In this document: positions 22,859 to 34,400 of the stretch, piece by piece
Position numbering within the stretch: position 1 is the stretch's first letter
How the letters are laid out: each line of letters begins with the position of its first letter
Assembly: GCA_030549775.1 (NCBI GenBank)
Contig: CM060175.1
Span: 37,012,318 to 37,076,317 of the forward strand
Direction: 5' to 3'
Length of the DNA stretch: 64,000 nt
DNA from: Tamarix chinensis
Lineage: Eukaryota; Streptophyta; Magnoliopsida; Caryophyllales; Tamaricaceae
Position numbers and translations under genes: made by a program
The notes under the pieces: model-generated
The model's input: only the letters and a program-made list of their open reading frames with translations
Database searches by the model: none
What the model was told of the DNA's origin: nothing

Positions 22859-23364
22859 TGGTGTGGAAGGTTATCTTTATATATTCTAAAACAGTTCAGG
22901 ACCTTTTTTGAAGGAGTACAAAGATGCAAAGTGAATACCAACACTCAAATTCAATTGTATACTCTTCGGTTGCTTTCGAATGATGATATAATTTGAGTAG
23001 ATCTAATCCAAGATCTAACTCCTCTAATGAGAACCTTCTATTTCTCACTAGATCACTCCTACTACTTATTAATAAACACTTGAGAAAGGAGAAAAGAAAA
23101 AGATCAAGAAACACATGCTCGTGCTATTCTCTCCTAATTTTTGAATGAACTTTCATTTCATGACATCTTGTGTAGAATCCTTTGAGGGAAAGGGTTTATA
23201 TAAGCATGGAGCCTTGTAGGATTTTTCATTAATAATCCCATTAGTAGCCTCATTAATGATTTAACCTTACTGATGCATGGCCTATGGCCTATAAATAAAT
23301 TTACAATGAAATTTTATAAGAATTACAAAGTAGACAACAAAAATAACAAAGCTACATAACTTCA
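22859..23364 (-). repeat. 5' LTR of the minus-strand gypsy element (perhaps truncated)
   Basis: Plus strand begins TGGTGTGGAAGGTTATC and ends near ACATAACTTCA. It is collinear with 16817-17403 without the GAA expansion. Similarity stops at about 23362. Confidence 0.75.
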
Positions 23365-23544
23365 TTCACCTCTATCTAAATGGAAATTTTAAAACATGCA
23401 ACCCAATTCACTTATGTTAGGTTAATATCATCCAAACAAAATTTTAAAACATTCACCCCGATTCAGATCCATTCCCTTCACCTAGGTTAATTTTTAATAT
23501 TTACCATCATCCTGACTCACGCCAATCTAAACGGACCATAAGAT
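23365..23544. other. Unassigned filler between two elements
   Basis: About 180 bp that match neither the gypsy LTR nor LTR-B. It contains two related halves (AAATTTTAAAACATGCAACCC and AAATTTTAAAACATTCACCCC at about 23386 and 23440) and ends TCTAAACGGACCATAAG, a style seen in plant MITE ends. A MITE remnant is possible, but no TIR/TSD pair was found. Confidence 0.4.
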
Positions 23545-25144
23545 CATTGTTTTCGATAAACTAGTCAACTGGTTTACCTAAACCAATTAATTGGTTTATT
23601 TGCGATTTCAAATCCATTTATGATTTTGATGAGAATTTCTCTCTAATAATTATGAAAACTTTAAATTAGAGTCTAATTATTCTAATAAGCATGTTTTAGT
23701 GCTTTGGGATTATTTTCACATTATTTAGATCATTACATAATTTTAATTAGCAAAGTTTTCCCAAAAAGGCACTTTTAGAGGCATGCTAGACCTTCTCTTC
23801 TCCCTCACTTTCCCATATCTTCTGGCATATGGAACTGCAAGATTGATGTTTTGCACCATTCCTTGACTAGCTAACCCATTAACATTCCCATTTCTAACTT
23901 CACTTAACCCTCAACACCCCATCAAACAGGCTCTCATTTCTTTGCTTGCCCACACTCAACTTCACTAGTCTCATCCCTCTTTTACCTGAGAATTTTGACT
24001 AGTGTTGCCTCTATACTTCTCATTACTAATCCATTATCATTCCTCACTTGTTTTCTTTCTCTCTACTCCCTTCTCCTTGTGGAAATTTTCCTAAGTGTTG
24101 AGCCTCACTCCATTTTGTCTATTCTTCCCTTTACAAAGAAAAAACAAAGGCTCTCTCTGATTTTCTACTTTCATTTTGCAAGGATTGTGTTCCTTTCTAT
24201 TCTTCTAATCTTGATTTTAGTTCCCTCCTCCTTTACTTGAACTAGGAAAAATTTAGGTTGAGAAAGGTTGAAGATTTCAACTCTTTCCTTAACACCCTAT
24301 TGGAGATAAATGTAGTGTTTTGTGTTCTTCTTCTTATTCTAATCTTTCTTTGATTTTAATAAAGTTTTGAAAGATGATTTTTAACGGTTTTTACTTTTAT
24401 TCTCTTAAGAGTCAAAGTTCTACTAGATATGCCATTTAGTAGGAGTTTTGTACCTAAAGAATTACTTTAAGGGAAGGCTGTAACACCCCCAAAATTCACT
24501 ACTGAAAAATTTCATTTTCTTAAGATAATTAGTGGAAGCGGAATAACAAAACCAAGAATTTTGGAGATATTACCGCTACACTTAGTACCAGACTAGTTCA
24601 CTCCTGCCGTTCAAGTACCAAGTGCTAAGGCTGAAAGAGTAAATTATAATTTACGAGAAATTCAAACATATTTACATTAGAGTAGCATAGTAAACCATTT
24701 ATAAAAATAAAATCCACTAGTAGTGGTTACAAAACAATGATTACATTGAAACCAGGAATTTAAAAGAGAAAAAGTATAACCCTAGGACTTTTTGGATTGT
24801 TCCTTAAGCTCTTTCCTAGGAGTCCACCTGAATAGCACCTGAAAAGAACCTGCAAGGGACACTACCCATTGAATAAACAGGGGCCCCATGAATGGAACCC
24901 TTTAATACTATAGTATTGAGTAACCCTTTAAAACACACTTAACAACAATCCCGCAATGCAACACATGATACAACACTAGATTCATACATAATGAAAGGTA
25001 GATACTTAATATTCACATTCATACATTCACATACTTAACAAGTCAATTAGATATTAATAAATCATAATAAACAATCGATACTTAGCCTTAACCTATTAGT
25101 CCATCATTAATAAATCATATTGGATTATAAATATCCGTGTGAGT

Positions 25145-25525
25145 GTGGGAACCCCACTATTATAGCTGGTGGACCAAAACACATATAGGGTAGAACGCTC
25201 CTAACCATTATTATTGTCGGTGGATCGTTCTCCAGGGCATTTGCCACTATTATTCACTAGTGGACCGGTCTGGCTCGACTCACATGGTATTCCACTATAA
25301 GTGATTAGTATTTTTCCATAATTTATTCACAACCAAATCAAATTTATTAAGCTCAGGACCCTCACTATTATAGCAGGTAGATCGGAATACAAATATACAT
25401 CAACAAGGGCAACATGCACCAGGGCCACTATTTTATCCGATTGATTGGTACTCATAAACATCATCATCCAAGGCGAAATGCTCTTGGCCACTATTATGTC
25501 CAGTGGATCGGTACTCATAATATAA
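25145..25525. repeat. CCGGTGG-type module array in solo LTR-C copy 1
   Basis: Six or so decayed units such as CCACTATTATAGCTGGTGGACC and CCAGTGGATCGGTACTCATA. Adjacent 25640-25920 holds a further semi-repeated block with GGGACACAAAGGTACA-type units, also present at 59090-59340 and in reverse at 45900-46030. Confidence 0.75.
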
Positions 25526-26219
25526 TTTAACTGGGCCCGACTCATTAATCTTTCACTTTCATGATTAATGTTTTCCCTTTTTAATCAGCACAACAATTAT
25601 ATTTATTTACCTTGAATGGGAGATCAAGATCCCGGGACACAAAGGTACATCGGTCGCACTAGTGCATATAAGCTACTCAGTACCCTTCAACCATAAACCC
25701 AGGGATACAAATGTACCCTAGTCGTATTGATGCATAAAGCTAACTCAGTACCCTACCGACAAGGACACCTAATCCATATGTATACATACCCCCTAAATAG
25801 GTCCATAGAGCTAGATAGAGTAAGATATAGGGTCTGGCTGGGGCACAAAGGTACACCACTAAATACTAGAATAACCACGGGCTAAACCAAGTCTTTAGGG
25901 TAGTGACCCTTAAAGAGCCACCATTCTCGATCTCGAGATCTTTCACTTTAAGTATTAGTGTTTTAATTAAGGTGATCACGAAAAGCACACAATCAGATAC
26001 TTATTCACTTTCAATCATTCTGATATCGTTAGACATTTCTTATTCAAATAGTTATCCAAGGTAACACAGAGGAATCATTAAGGCCATCATAATCTCATCC
26101 AATTCTAATTTAGGATTCGTTCTTGTGATACTTACTAATTGTCAAATATTCTTATCTTGCTATTCAGTGTTACTTGAGTCATATTACAAAATTCTGCTAT
26201 CACAATGACATGTTAGATA

Positions 26220-27190
26220 CAAATTACTCATTTACCCTTTACTTATATAATTGCTAAGTCATCCCTTCCTTACTTGACAAATTACCATATTACCCTCCTT
26301 GTTGCATAATTACCAAATTACCCCTTGGTCAATTTAGGTTACCAAGTTATCTTCCGTACTTATTAGGTCACCAACTACCCTTCATAATTGTTACACTTAA
26401 CATACTTTTTATTTAGTTGGTTAGATTACCAATTTGCCCTTCTCCTTTATTATAATTAACAAATTACCCTTTATTTGGTTAAATTACCAAATTATCCTTT
26501 AGTTGGTTGAATTACCAAACTACCCTTCTCCATTATCAAAATTACCAAATTACCCTTTAGTTGGTAAAATTACCAAATTACTCTTATAATTACCAAACTA
26601 CCCTTCTCGGTTATAAAAATTATCAAATTACCCTTTAGTTGGTTAAATTACCAAATTGCCCTTCTATATTATCGTAATTACCAAATTACCCTTTTACATA
26701 ATTATCATTCTCCCCTTCTACCAACAAATTACTATTTTATCCTTTTACACACAAAATTACCATTTTACCCTTTTTACTTACAAATTACCATTTTTCCCTT
26801 TGCTTCCAAAATTACATTTTACCCTCTACTTCTAAAATTACCATTTTGCCCTTTACATACAAAATTATCATTTTACACTTTTCACTTGCAAATTACCTTT
26901 TTGCCCTTTGCATCCAAAATTACCATTTTGCCCTTTAATTATAAAATTACCATTTTTTCCTTTAGTTATAAAATTACCATTTTACCCCTTACTCACAAAG
27001 TTACCATTTTACCCTTCCCTTCCCAAAATTATGATTTTACCCTTTACTTTGAGAATTACCATTTTACCATTTTACTTTTAAAATTACCATAATGCCCTTT
27101 TACTTACAAATTACCATTTTATCCTTTACCTCCAAAATTACCATTTTGCCTTTTACTTCTAAAATTACCATTTTAACCTTTATTACACCA
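26220..27190. repeat. Degenerate ACCAAATTACCCTT minisatellite in solo LTR-C copy 1
   Basis: About 970 bp of irregular units built on AAATTACCA(A/T)(A/T)TTACCCTTT, period roughly 18-26 bp, with TTAGTTGGTT variants in the first half and TTACTTACAA variants in the second. A 68-codon frame with KITILPF repeats is an artefact. The same array lies at 59700-60870 and, inverted, at 36590-37655. Confidence 0.85.
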
Positions 27191-27879
27191 CCTTTATCAA
27201 ATTATTAGTAGTACTTAAAATATAAATATAAATATTAATATTCTGTTATCATCATCCAATTCCACCAACTATTACATTTCAACATAATACCCATTAACAA
27301 CTGCACATATTAGGCCACACTCTTACCCAAGTCATATTACTAAAATGCCCTAGGGCTCGCAATAATATTAACCATGCATTAATGGTCACAACAGCATACT
27401 ATAGCATACATAAGTACATACCATATTTTTGAATAACAATTCTCCTTCCTTAAGCATTTCTTCCATACATGGCATATAAATTAGGATGATTTCCTTTTTA
27501 TCAATCAACACAAGAAACTACATATATTATATCAAACAACATATATCAAGCATAATAACATATTAAAAAGCATAACGTGCTAACATACGTTTATCCATGC
27601 GTTTAAGTGGTGTTTACCAATTACCTTAATTACCACAAAACTGAACCTTACAAGTATTTTGGTTAAAGGTTCAAGATTTGATTAGTAAAACCAATACCTG
27701 AAAATAATATCAATATTTATTATATTAGAAATAAGAAAGACCAAAGCATAAGACTTTATAAAACTTAATTAATGAAATACTTAGCTTAAATATTATTATA
27801 CCTTAAAATGTATTAACTAAAATGACCAGGGAATACAGTAGCTCATCCTACTCATGCAACATGAGCTGCATGCAAAACA

Positions 27880-29130
27880 AAAGGAGAAAGGCTCGAAGGT
27901 GGGTGAAAGAAAGGGAAGATTGGCTATTTTTGGGCTAGGAAAGAAGGTAGATGGGGGAGGATTTAGGGTAAGGGAAGGGTCTAGAGGTGGAGAGGGGGTG
28001 TAGGTGATGATCGGGGATAGGTTAATAGTGACCAAAGGCTGCGACGACGGCAACAAGGCTACAAAGGTTGCTACCGAGGTTGAAGGGGCTGAGAAGGAAG
28101 GAAAAGGGAGAAGGAAAATGAAGGGATGTAGGTCATTATTTCGTCCAAAGAAGGTGTGGGGGTGGTAGAGGAGGTTGCAAAGATTGGTTTGGTGGCTCAG
28201 GTGGCAGCAGAGGCGAAGAAATGGCGGTGGAAAGAGGAGGTGCAGGGTGGTTGCCTGAAAGGAAGAAAAATAAGAGAAAAGAAGAGGGGAGGAAGAAGGG
28301 GGCTGTAGGGTGGCTTGAGGGGTGGTGTGGTGGTGCAGGGGTGTGGTAAAGGGTGGAAAGGGGTGGTGCAAGTGGCTGGTGTGGTGGTGGAAGCGGCGAA
28401 ATGCGGCGACGGTGCAAAAAAGGGAGGGAGATGGAAGGAGAAAAAAGGGAGAGAAAGAAGATTGGGAAAGGGCATGGGAGGCTTGAAAATGGAAGGATGA
28501 AGGAGGAAGGGAAGATAAAAAGAAGAGGGAGAGAAAAAGAGGGGATAGGGGCTTGGTAAGGTGGCGGTAGGGTGGTAGGAGTATGGGAGTTGTAGGGAGA
28601 GGGAGGGGAAATTAGGGGAAAGGTAGGGCATGGGCGAGGAGAGAGAGGAGTGGTGGGGCTGAGATAGGACCGGAAAAATGACAGGGAAGAGAGAGAGAGA
28701 TAGGGAGAGTAGTAGGGAGGAGGATGGTTGTAGGTAAGGCGACCGGAGATGGCGGGGATGGTCGGGCAAGCATCAAGGAAAGGAAGAAGAAAAAAGAAAG
28801 AAGGGGGGCTACACGCAGGTCGGCCGAAGGGGAAGAAGGGAGTGGGCTAGCCTGGTTGGGGGAGAAGGGAAAGATAAGAAAGAAGGGAGGACGGGCCAGG
28901 CTCGTGCGGGGGAGGAAGGAAGAAAAGAAAAGGGAACTGGCTTGGGCAGGAGAATGAGAGGAGGGCATGGGAGTGGGCCGAAGGCCCAAGCACGAGGAAT
29001 GTAGGGTAGGCTGGGGTCTGGCAACCTAAAGTAAGGAAAAAGGAAAAAGAAAGAAAGAAGGCAAAGGAGAAAAAGGGAGAAAGAAAAGGGAAAAAGGAAA
29101 AAGGAAAAGGGAAAAAATAGGAAAAAATAA
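27880..29130. repeat. GA-rich (purine-skewed) block of solo LTR-C copy 1
   Basis: About 1.2 kb with strong purine bias on the plus strand, ending in GGAAAAAGGAAAAAG runs. Both strands show long low-complexity frames (up to 190 codons, Pro/Ser/Leu-rich on minus; Gly/Arg/Lys-rich on plus), explained by composition rather than coding. Confidence 0.8.
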
Positions 29131-30394
29131 AATAATTTAATTTATAAAATAATAGAATGTAATATTTTTGGGTAATAGATTTATTTAATAATTTAATTTA
29201 ATATAATTAAATATATGGGTTTTAAAAGTTATTTTAGGAAGAATATTGGTTTGAACAATTATTCAATTAAAAAGAGTATGATGAAATAACAAAATATTTA
29301 TTTGAAATTATTAAATATTTATATCCAATTTTATATACTAAAAAATCCATAAAATAATTAAATTAAATAAATTTAAAGTCTAATTTATCCTAAATAATTT
29401 TTTTTATTAAATTATATGCTTTTAAAATTTTAGGGAATTACAAAGGTGTTCTTATCCTTAACATAATTAGGTTTATGTGGTATGTTGGGGTTCCATGTGT
29501 TAGTGATTATATGAGTATGATCTAATTATGTTCCTTATTATGAGCATGTGGTATAATTCTTCGCAAGTTAGTGTTGTTGGAATTCTATGATTCTAAGCAT
29601 AAAAATGGGCTATTGTGCATGATTTGTTTAAGTATGTATATTATCATGTATTTATGTGATTCTATGTGTGCAACATGTATTTTTATGTGTGTTTTTAACA
29701 TAGAATCATGTAAGGATTAATAGGGTAAAGTGTGGTAAATTTTAGTGTGTGTTTTACCAAGACTAGTCAATTAGTTCCTCAAACCCTCTACTAATTTTTT
29801 GAGTTGTGGCATGGTTTGGAGTTTTGAAATGGTTCGTCACAAGATGAGTTTATTAGTTTGGTAAACTAGTCGACTCATTTTGAGGAATAGTTAATTAGTT
29901 GGTCAAACCTATCGACTTGTGTCCCTATAGAACAAAATGGTCTAGTCTTGCTTGGACCTATATACGAGCAAGACCAAACAAGTCGATTACTTACTATAAG
30001 CAGTCAGTTAGTTTGTCAAAACCATAGATTGGATTCTCTATAGGCCAAGATGAGTTGCTACTTGCTTAGACCCTTCATCTTGTTGGACTAAACCAATCGA
30101 CTAGTTCCCATAAACAGTGAAGCGATGAAGTAAACTTGTTGACTAGTCCTCTGGTGTGATTTTGGATTAGGTGTGGCATCATTAGACCAGTCAATTGGTT
30201 TAAAGGGCTAATTTATTGATCCAGCTATGAGCCAGCTGATTAGTTATAAATTGTTGTGCTTCTCTTGGGCCTTCTATGTTGATACTTCCATATATTTATA
30301 AAATTTAATTATGATTTCAATTATGATTGAATTGATTTAATATGAATCACCATGATGGTATTTGAGACTTGATTTTGGTTAAGATTGCTGTCAT

Positions 30395-30850
30395 CTTTAA
30401 ACGCCTAATTGTTATGAGGTGTTTAGTGTGAGAATTGTAAAATACCTAATTGTTATTAGATGTTCAGTGTGAGCACTATAAATCACCCTAATTAATAAGA
30501 GGCATTTAGTGTGAGTACTATAAAACACCTAATTGTTATGAAGTGTTCAGTTTGAGCCCTATAAACACCTAAGTGATGTGAGGTGCTCGGTGTGAGAACT
30601 GTAAAACACCCAATTGTTATGAAGTGTTTTATGTGAGAACTATAAAACACCAAATTATTATTAGGTGTTTAGTGTGAGCACTATAAAACACCCAAGTTTT
30701 ATGAGGTGTTCGGTGTAAGTACTATAAAACACCCAATTGTTATGAGGTTTTTGTTGTGAGCACTATAAAACACCCTATTGGAACTTTTATTCCTGTTGAG
30801 GTGTTTGGTGTGAGTAATATCAAACACCTAATTGGTCTTATAGTATGTTG
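30395..30850 (+). repeat. Tandem repeat of about 41 bp in the LTR-B 5' LTR
   Basis: Nine to ten imperfect units of GTGTTTAGTGTGAGCACTAT-AAAACACCCAATTGTTATGAG type. Equivalent arrays are at 57000-57400 (nine or so units) and, more diverged, at 15950-16140 (three units). Confidence 0.85.
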
Positions 30851-31606
30851 TCAAAATACCCATTCGGTTATGTGTGGGTTTTATTGTAAATTTTTTGGTC
30901 ATTAAAGAATGGATTATATTGCATGGATTGAGATGTATTTACTGTATCTTTATACTTCTATGATTTCAATGCAAGCATTCATTGTTGAACTTGAGTTGTA
31001 TTGATATGATATCACCCTGCTGTTATGTGACTTTAACGTGTTGCATGAGTCTTACCATGTTTTTGGTAGTATGCTTTACCAATACTTCACTGTACTGATA
31101 CTACACTTGTGTGATCACTATAATGATCCAGCTTCTAGTTTAAGGATTAGAGGACAATTTTAAGGGTTATGACTCTCAATTAGAATATCCTAAGGGTAAT
31201 AACATAGGCCATTAGTAAACCAATTCTTGGGGTTGGAAGTTTATATCTATGCTTAAGATCTAGGCTAATTGTTTATTTGTATTTTATCCACTACATTGGA
31301 ATGTTTTCATATTTTTGGTTATTTAAACTCTTGGCTTGATTTCCTATATTTGATTTTGTAAAACTACAAGTTCATTTTATCTATAATATTATACTAGTCA
31401 TTATTATCTTGTATTGGCACATTAATATTATAAGCATGCATTATTTTGTTTATTGTTCTATTTTTCCTTACACTAGGCATATGTTAGGTGATAATCACAC
31501 CTATCTCATGGTTGATGTAGTGGTAACATTCCCCAGTTCTATTTTTAAATGCTTCCAAATTGTCTTAAAAATAATTTTTTTGGTCCACAAATTGGGAATG
31601 TTACAA

Positions 31607-31626
31607 TCTAATATCAAAGCCTATGG
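31607..31626 (+). other. Primer-binding site of the LTR-B element (decayed tRNA-iMet type)
   Basis: TCTAATATCAAAGCCTATGG, directly after the LTR end GTTACA. The core TAATATCAAAGCC aligns to TGGTATCAGAGCC with three mismatches, in keeping with the element's age. Confidence 0.8.
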
Positions 31627-32069
31627 TTTTAAATCCTGAAGTTGTTTTACAAAATGAATTTCTTTGGTTCCATCTAAACTAGTAGTTAGAGGTTTAGTCT
31701 ACGATCAAGCATTGGTTTGGGTTGGGAATTGGCCAAAATTTTATAGAATAGGAATAACTTATGGCCTTATATAGCAATGTGCTACCTTCATATTTATTAA
31801 TTTTATAGTTAGTATCCGATTCCTTTCTGACACAACTTACTATTCTATGATTTTGATGGCTATGAGTAAGCATCTAGAGCTATGGAGTGACAAATTCAGT
31901 GTGAGGAGGCTCTAGCACCACTACCACCTCCTTTTTCGGTGCCTCCACTAAAGGATTGGCTTTATTGGGTAGATCTTCACCCCCCTTCTATCTTTGAGGG
32001 TTAAGAGGACCCAGATGTGTTGAAATGCTAGCTGAGGAATATTGAGAAGAACTTTATAGCTAGTGGTTG
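31627..32069 (+). pseudogene. Leader and N-terminal gag remnant of the LTR-B element
   Basis: After a leader, frames near 31900-32069 read PPPFSVPPLKDWLYWVDLHP then EDPDVLKC and LRNIEKNFIASG, with in-frame stops. The last codons run on directly at 49612 once the nested solo LTR is removed (ASG-CLEC across the GGTTG site). Consistent with a Tekay-type gag N-terminus, broken. Confidence 0.7.
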
Positions 32070-32479
32070 TGAAATGCCCAAAAATTTTCTAATTTAAATA
32101 AGGTTTTATTATGAAAATTAATTGAATAAATTATTTTTTACTATAATAAAAGGGAATTAATAAGGGCTATTCAAGAATAAAATAATAAATAATTTTTATT
32201 AGAAAATTTTTGGGTATTTTAGCTAATTAAGGATTTTATTTTAAAAAATTGATTAAATAAGTTATTTTATTTAAAATAATATGGAGAAAATATTTTCAAA
32301 TTAATATTAATTTTATAAATAACTTAATGGAAGAAAATTTAGGTGTTTTGCTAATTAAAATGGAATTATGAAAAATCTTTTAAAAACCCTAATTTAGCCA
32401 AGAAGGCACTTAAATATTATTTTATTTAAATATTATTATTCTTAAATATTCCAAATATTTTAATTAATTTAATTAGCCC

Positions 32480-33770
32480 AATCCACTATTTTTCTTTTTC
32501 CTTTTTTTTCCTTTTTCCTTTTCTTTCTTCCTTTTTCCTTTCTTTTTCCTTCTCTCCTTCTTTTTCTTTTCCCTCTCCTTTCCCCCTGACTTGGGCCTGG
32601 CACAGCCTAATTTCCTTCCTTCCCACCTTCTTCGTGGGCTATTTCTTTCCCGTGGCCCAAAATCTCTTCATTTAACATCGTGATGCGTTTTATCATTTCC
32701 CTCCCTAAACGCTGCGTCTCGACCTTTTTTTTTAGCTGTTGCCGCTAACCGGCCCAATCTCCTCCCTTTTCTTTCCCCCGAACGCCGGTTCAACCCACCT
32801 TTCTTCCTCGTCCTTCTTTCTCCTTCCCCGACGTCGAGCACCTGCAACGTTGCTGCTGCCACGTCCCTTGTTTTTCGCTGCCAATCGCGCCGTTGACCGG
32901 CCGATACTCGTTTCCCTCTCCCCTTCTAACTCGCAACCCATTCACCCCACTAACTCCCCCTCCTTGCACGTTTTCCTCTCTCTCTGCTGCGCACAACCCC
33001 CTCCCCCGAAAATTGCTGCCACCAGCCAATCATCACCGCCGGTGACCCTAACCCTACTTTCCTTACTCCCACGCCAACCCACAGAACCCTAACCTCCCTT
33101 CTAAGCCTATAAATACCCCCCATAATAGCCCTGTATCGAGCTTTTGTCTCCTACCCAGAATTTCCCATCCTTGTCAATGCCACCCCTTTAGACACCTTAT
33201 TCGCCGCCTCCGACCAACTTCACTGCCATCTATGGCCACCAAAATCTTCCTTGCACCTCCCTCTAGCTAACTGAATCATCCATACCCCTTGATTTTTCCT
33301 GCACAGGCCACCCGGCTGTGTGAAGTCTCCTTCCCAACTAACCTATTTTCTGCCTTCACCACCCTCTATGCCACCCTTAGCCACCTCTTTTGCCATTGCC
33401 TCCTCTTCTTTCACCTTCTAAAATGTTCTACAGATCACCTTCTATCTTCCCCTACCTCTATTTTCCTCTTTCTCCCTCTCCTCCTCTCTTTCTCTTCTTC
33501 TTCCTCTTTTGGCCACCACCACTGCCGTCGTGCGTCGCCACCTTTGGCTGCGCCGCCACCTCCATTCTGTCCCTCCCCCTTTGGGCAACCATAAACACCC
33601 CAACCCTCATCTTATTCTCCCTATCTTTTTCCCAACATCCAACTTTTACCCTTTTCTTCCCTTTTTTCGACCATCGCCGCCGCCGTCGTGCACCATCGCC
33701 GGTGCCGCCTATCACCTCCAGCCTAAGGTTGAACCCTAGACCCTCTCAGCCCTTCTCCCTATTTTTATAA
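32480..33770. repeat. Pyrimidine-rich block of the nested LTR-A
   Basis: CT-rich plus strand with dispersed GC-rich patches, the reverse counterpart of 5400-6530. Overlapping frames of 60-126 codons on both strands (Pro/Ser-rich or Arg/Gly-rich) have no domain signal, and I do not call them genes. The end near 33100-33240 contains TATAAATACCCC, a plausible TATA box of the LTR promoter. Confidence 0.6.
33105..33120 (+). promoter_or_regulatory. Candidate LTR TATA box
   Basis: CCTATAAATACCCCCC on the sense strand of the nested LTR-A. The reverse counterpart in the TR-GAG LTR (minus strand) is ATTATAAATACCTCTC near 5843-5826. The conserved TATAAATA in the same LTR position suggests the RNA polymerase II core promoter. 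Confidence 0.55.
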
Positions 33771-33819
33771 GCCTTAATTTAATTTATTTCATTTATTTGA
33801 ATATAAATACTATTACTAT

Positions 33820-34141
33820 TATTATTATTATTTCTATTTTTAATATGTATTATTATTATTATTATTAGCATTAATGTTTTTATTATTATTTATGTTGAGG
33901 GCTGATGCCCTATTGTAATTTTTAATTCGATTTATTATTATTACTCTTATTATTTCCATTATTACTATTACTATTACTATTATTATTATTATTGTTATTA
34001 TTATTATTATTATGTGTTTATTATTATAATTATTATTTTTATTGTTACTATTGTGAATTATATTATTATTATTATTTCATTATTAATATTAAAATTACTT
34101 TACTATTAGTTTTGATATTATTATTATTATTATTATTATTA

Positions 34142-34176
<35 letters not shown>

Positions 34177-34313
34177 GCTATTTCATTATTATTATTATTA
34201 CTAAATTTTGTTAATTATTTTACTAATTTTATTATTAGTATTATTATTTTGGTAAAAGGGCCAAAGCCCTTATTTCACTTTATTTTTGAATAATGTCCTT
34301 TTAATTATTATTA

Positions 34314-34345
<32 letters not shown>

Positions 34346-34400
34346 CTTATTTATATTCTCATTGATATTATTTTTCGTATCTTTGCTATTATTATTTTAG
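33820..34400. repeat. ATT/AAT microsatellite block in the nested LTR-A
   Basis: Long interrupted (ATT)n runs, densest at 34100-34200. A poly-leucine frame at 33992-34204 is a by-product. It corresponds, inverted, to 4695-5345. Confidence 0.9.

Larger units (their letters stand above)
16817..23364 (-). mobile_element. Degenerate Ty3/gypsy retrotransposon, minus strand
   Basis: Repeated ends of about 0.5 kb (16817-17403 and 22859-23364) flank a pol-gag region read on the minus strand in the order gag, protease, RT/RNase H, integrase. The PBS next to the right LTR sets the orientation. Possible TSD TTAAC (16812-16816) versus TTCAC (23365-23369), four of five bases. All coding parts are broken by stops and frameshifts, so it is old. 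It differs from the LTR-B lineage: its protease reads DSGSCTN rather than DSGASHSF, and its pol ends with the VWLHLRKERFPNLRKNKL type C-terminus. Confidence 0.85.
24479..29442 (-). mobile_element. Solo LTR-C copy 1 (4964 bp)
   Basis: Begins TGTAACACCCCCAAAATTC and ends TTTTAGGGAATTACA. TSD AAGGC (24474-24478) versus AAGGT (29443-29447), one mismatch. The uninterrupted LTR-B copy at about 56285-56295 reads AAGGGAAGGCATTCTTATC, confirming the empty-site sequence. It is collinear with solo LTR-C 57903-63059. No PBS, PPT or coding region; long frames at 27817-29024 lie in the low-complexity purine block. Orientation is inferred from the TGTAAT(T)CCCC start on the minus strand. Confidence 0.92.
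23545..31605 (+). repeat. LTR-B 5' LTR (copy 2), 5'-truncated and interrupted by a solo LTR-C
   Basis: Matches the 3' LTR from its coordinate of about 200 onward (GATAAACTAGTCAACTGG versus GATAAACAAGTCAATTGG near 55370). It ends TTGGGAATGTTACA right before the PBS. The parts are 23545-24478 and 29448-31605. They carry many CAATTGGTT/CTAGTCGACT-like motifs and a tandem repeat at 30395-30850. The short open frame at 23995-24240 lies in the CT-rich LTR segment and is not a gene. Confidence 0.85.

Noticed and set aside
26886..27092. Repetitive KITILPF protein frame (also 60030-60892)
   Set aside because: Translation of a degenerate minisatellite; the frame is not conserved between copies.
26220..27190. 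CRISPR-like array
   Set aside because: Units are irregular and degenerate with no spacer/repeat distinction, and the setting is plant retrotransposon DNA.
27817..29024. Several 60-190-codon frames on both strands
   Set aside because: Explained by the GA-rich LTR-C block lacking TA-containing stop codons on these strands; no coding signature.
33992..34204. Poly-leucine/tyrosine 70-codon frame
   Set aside because: Direct translation of an ATT microsatellite.
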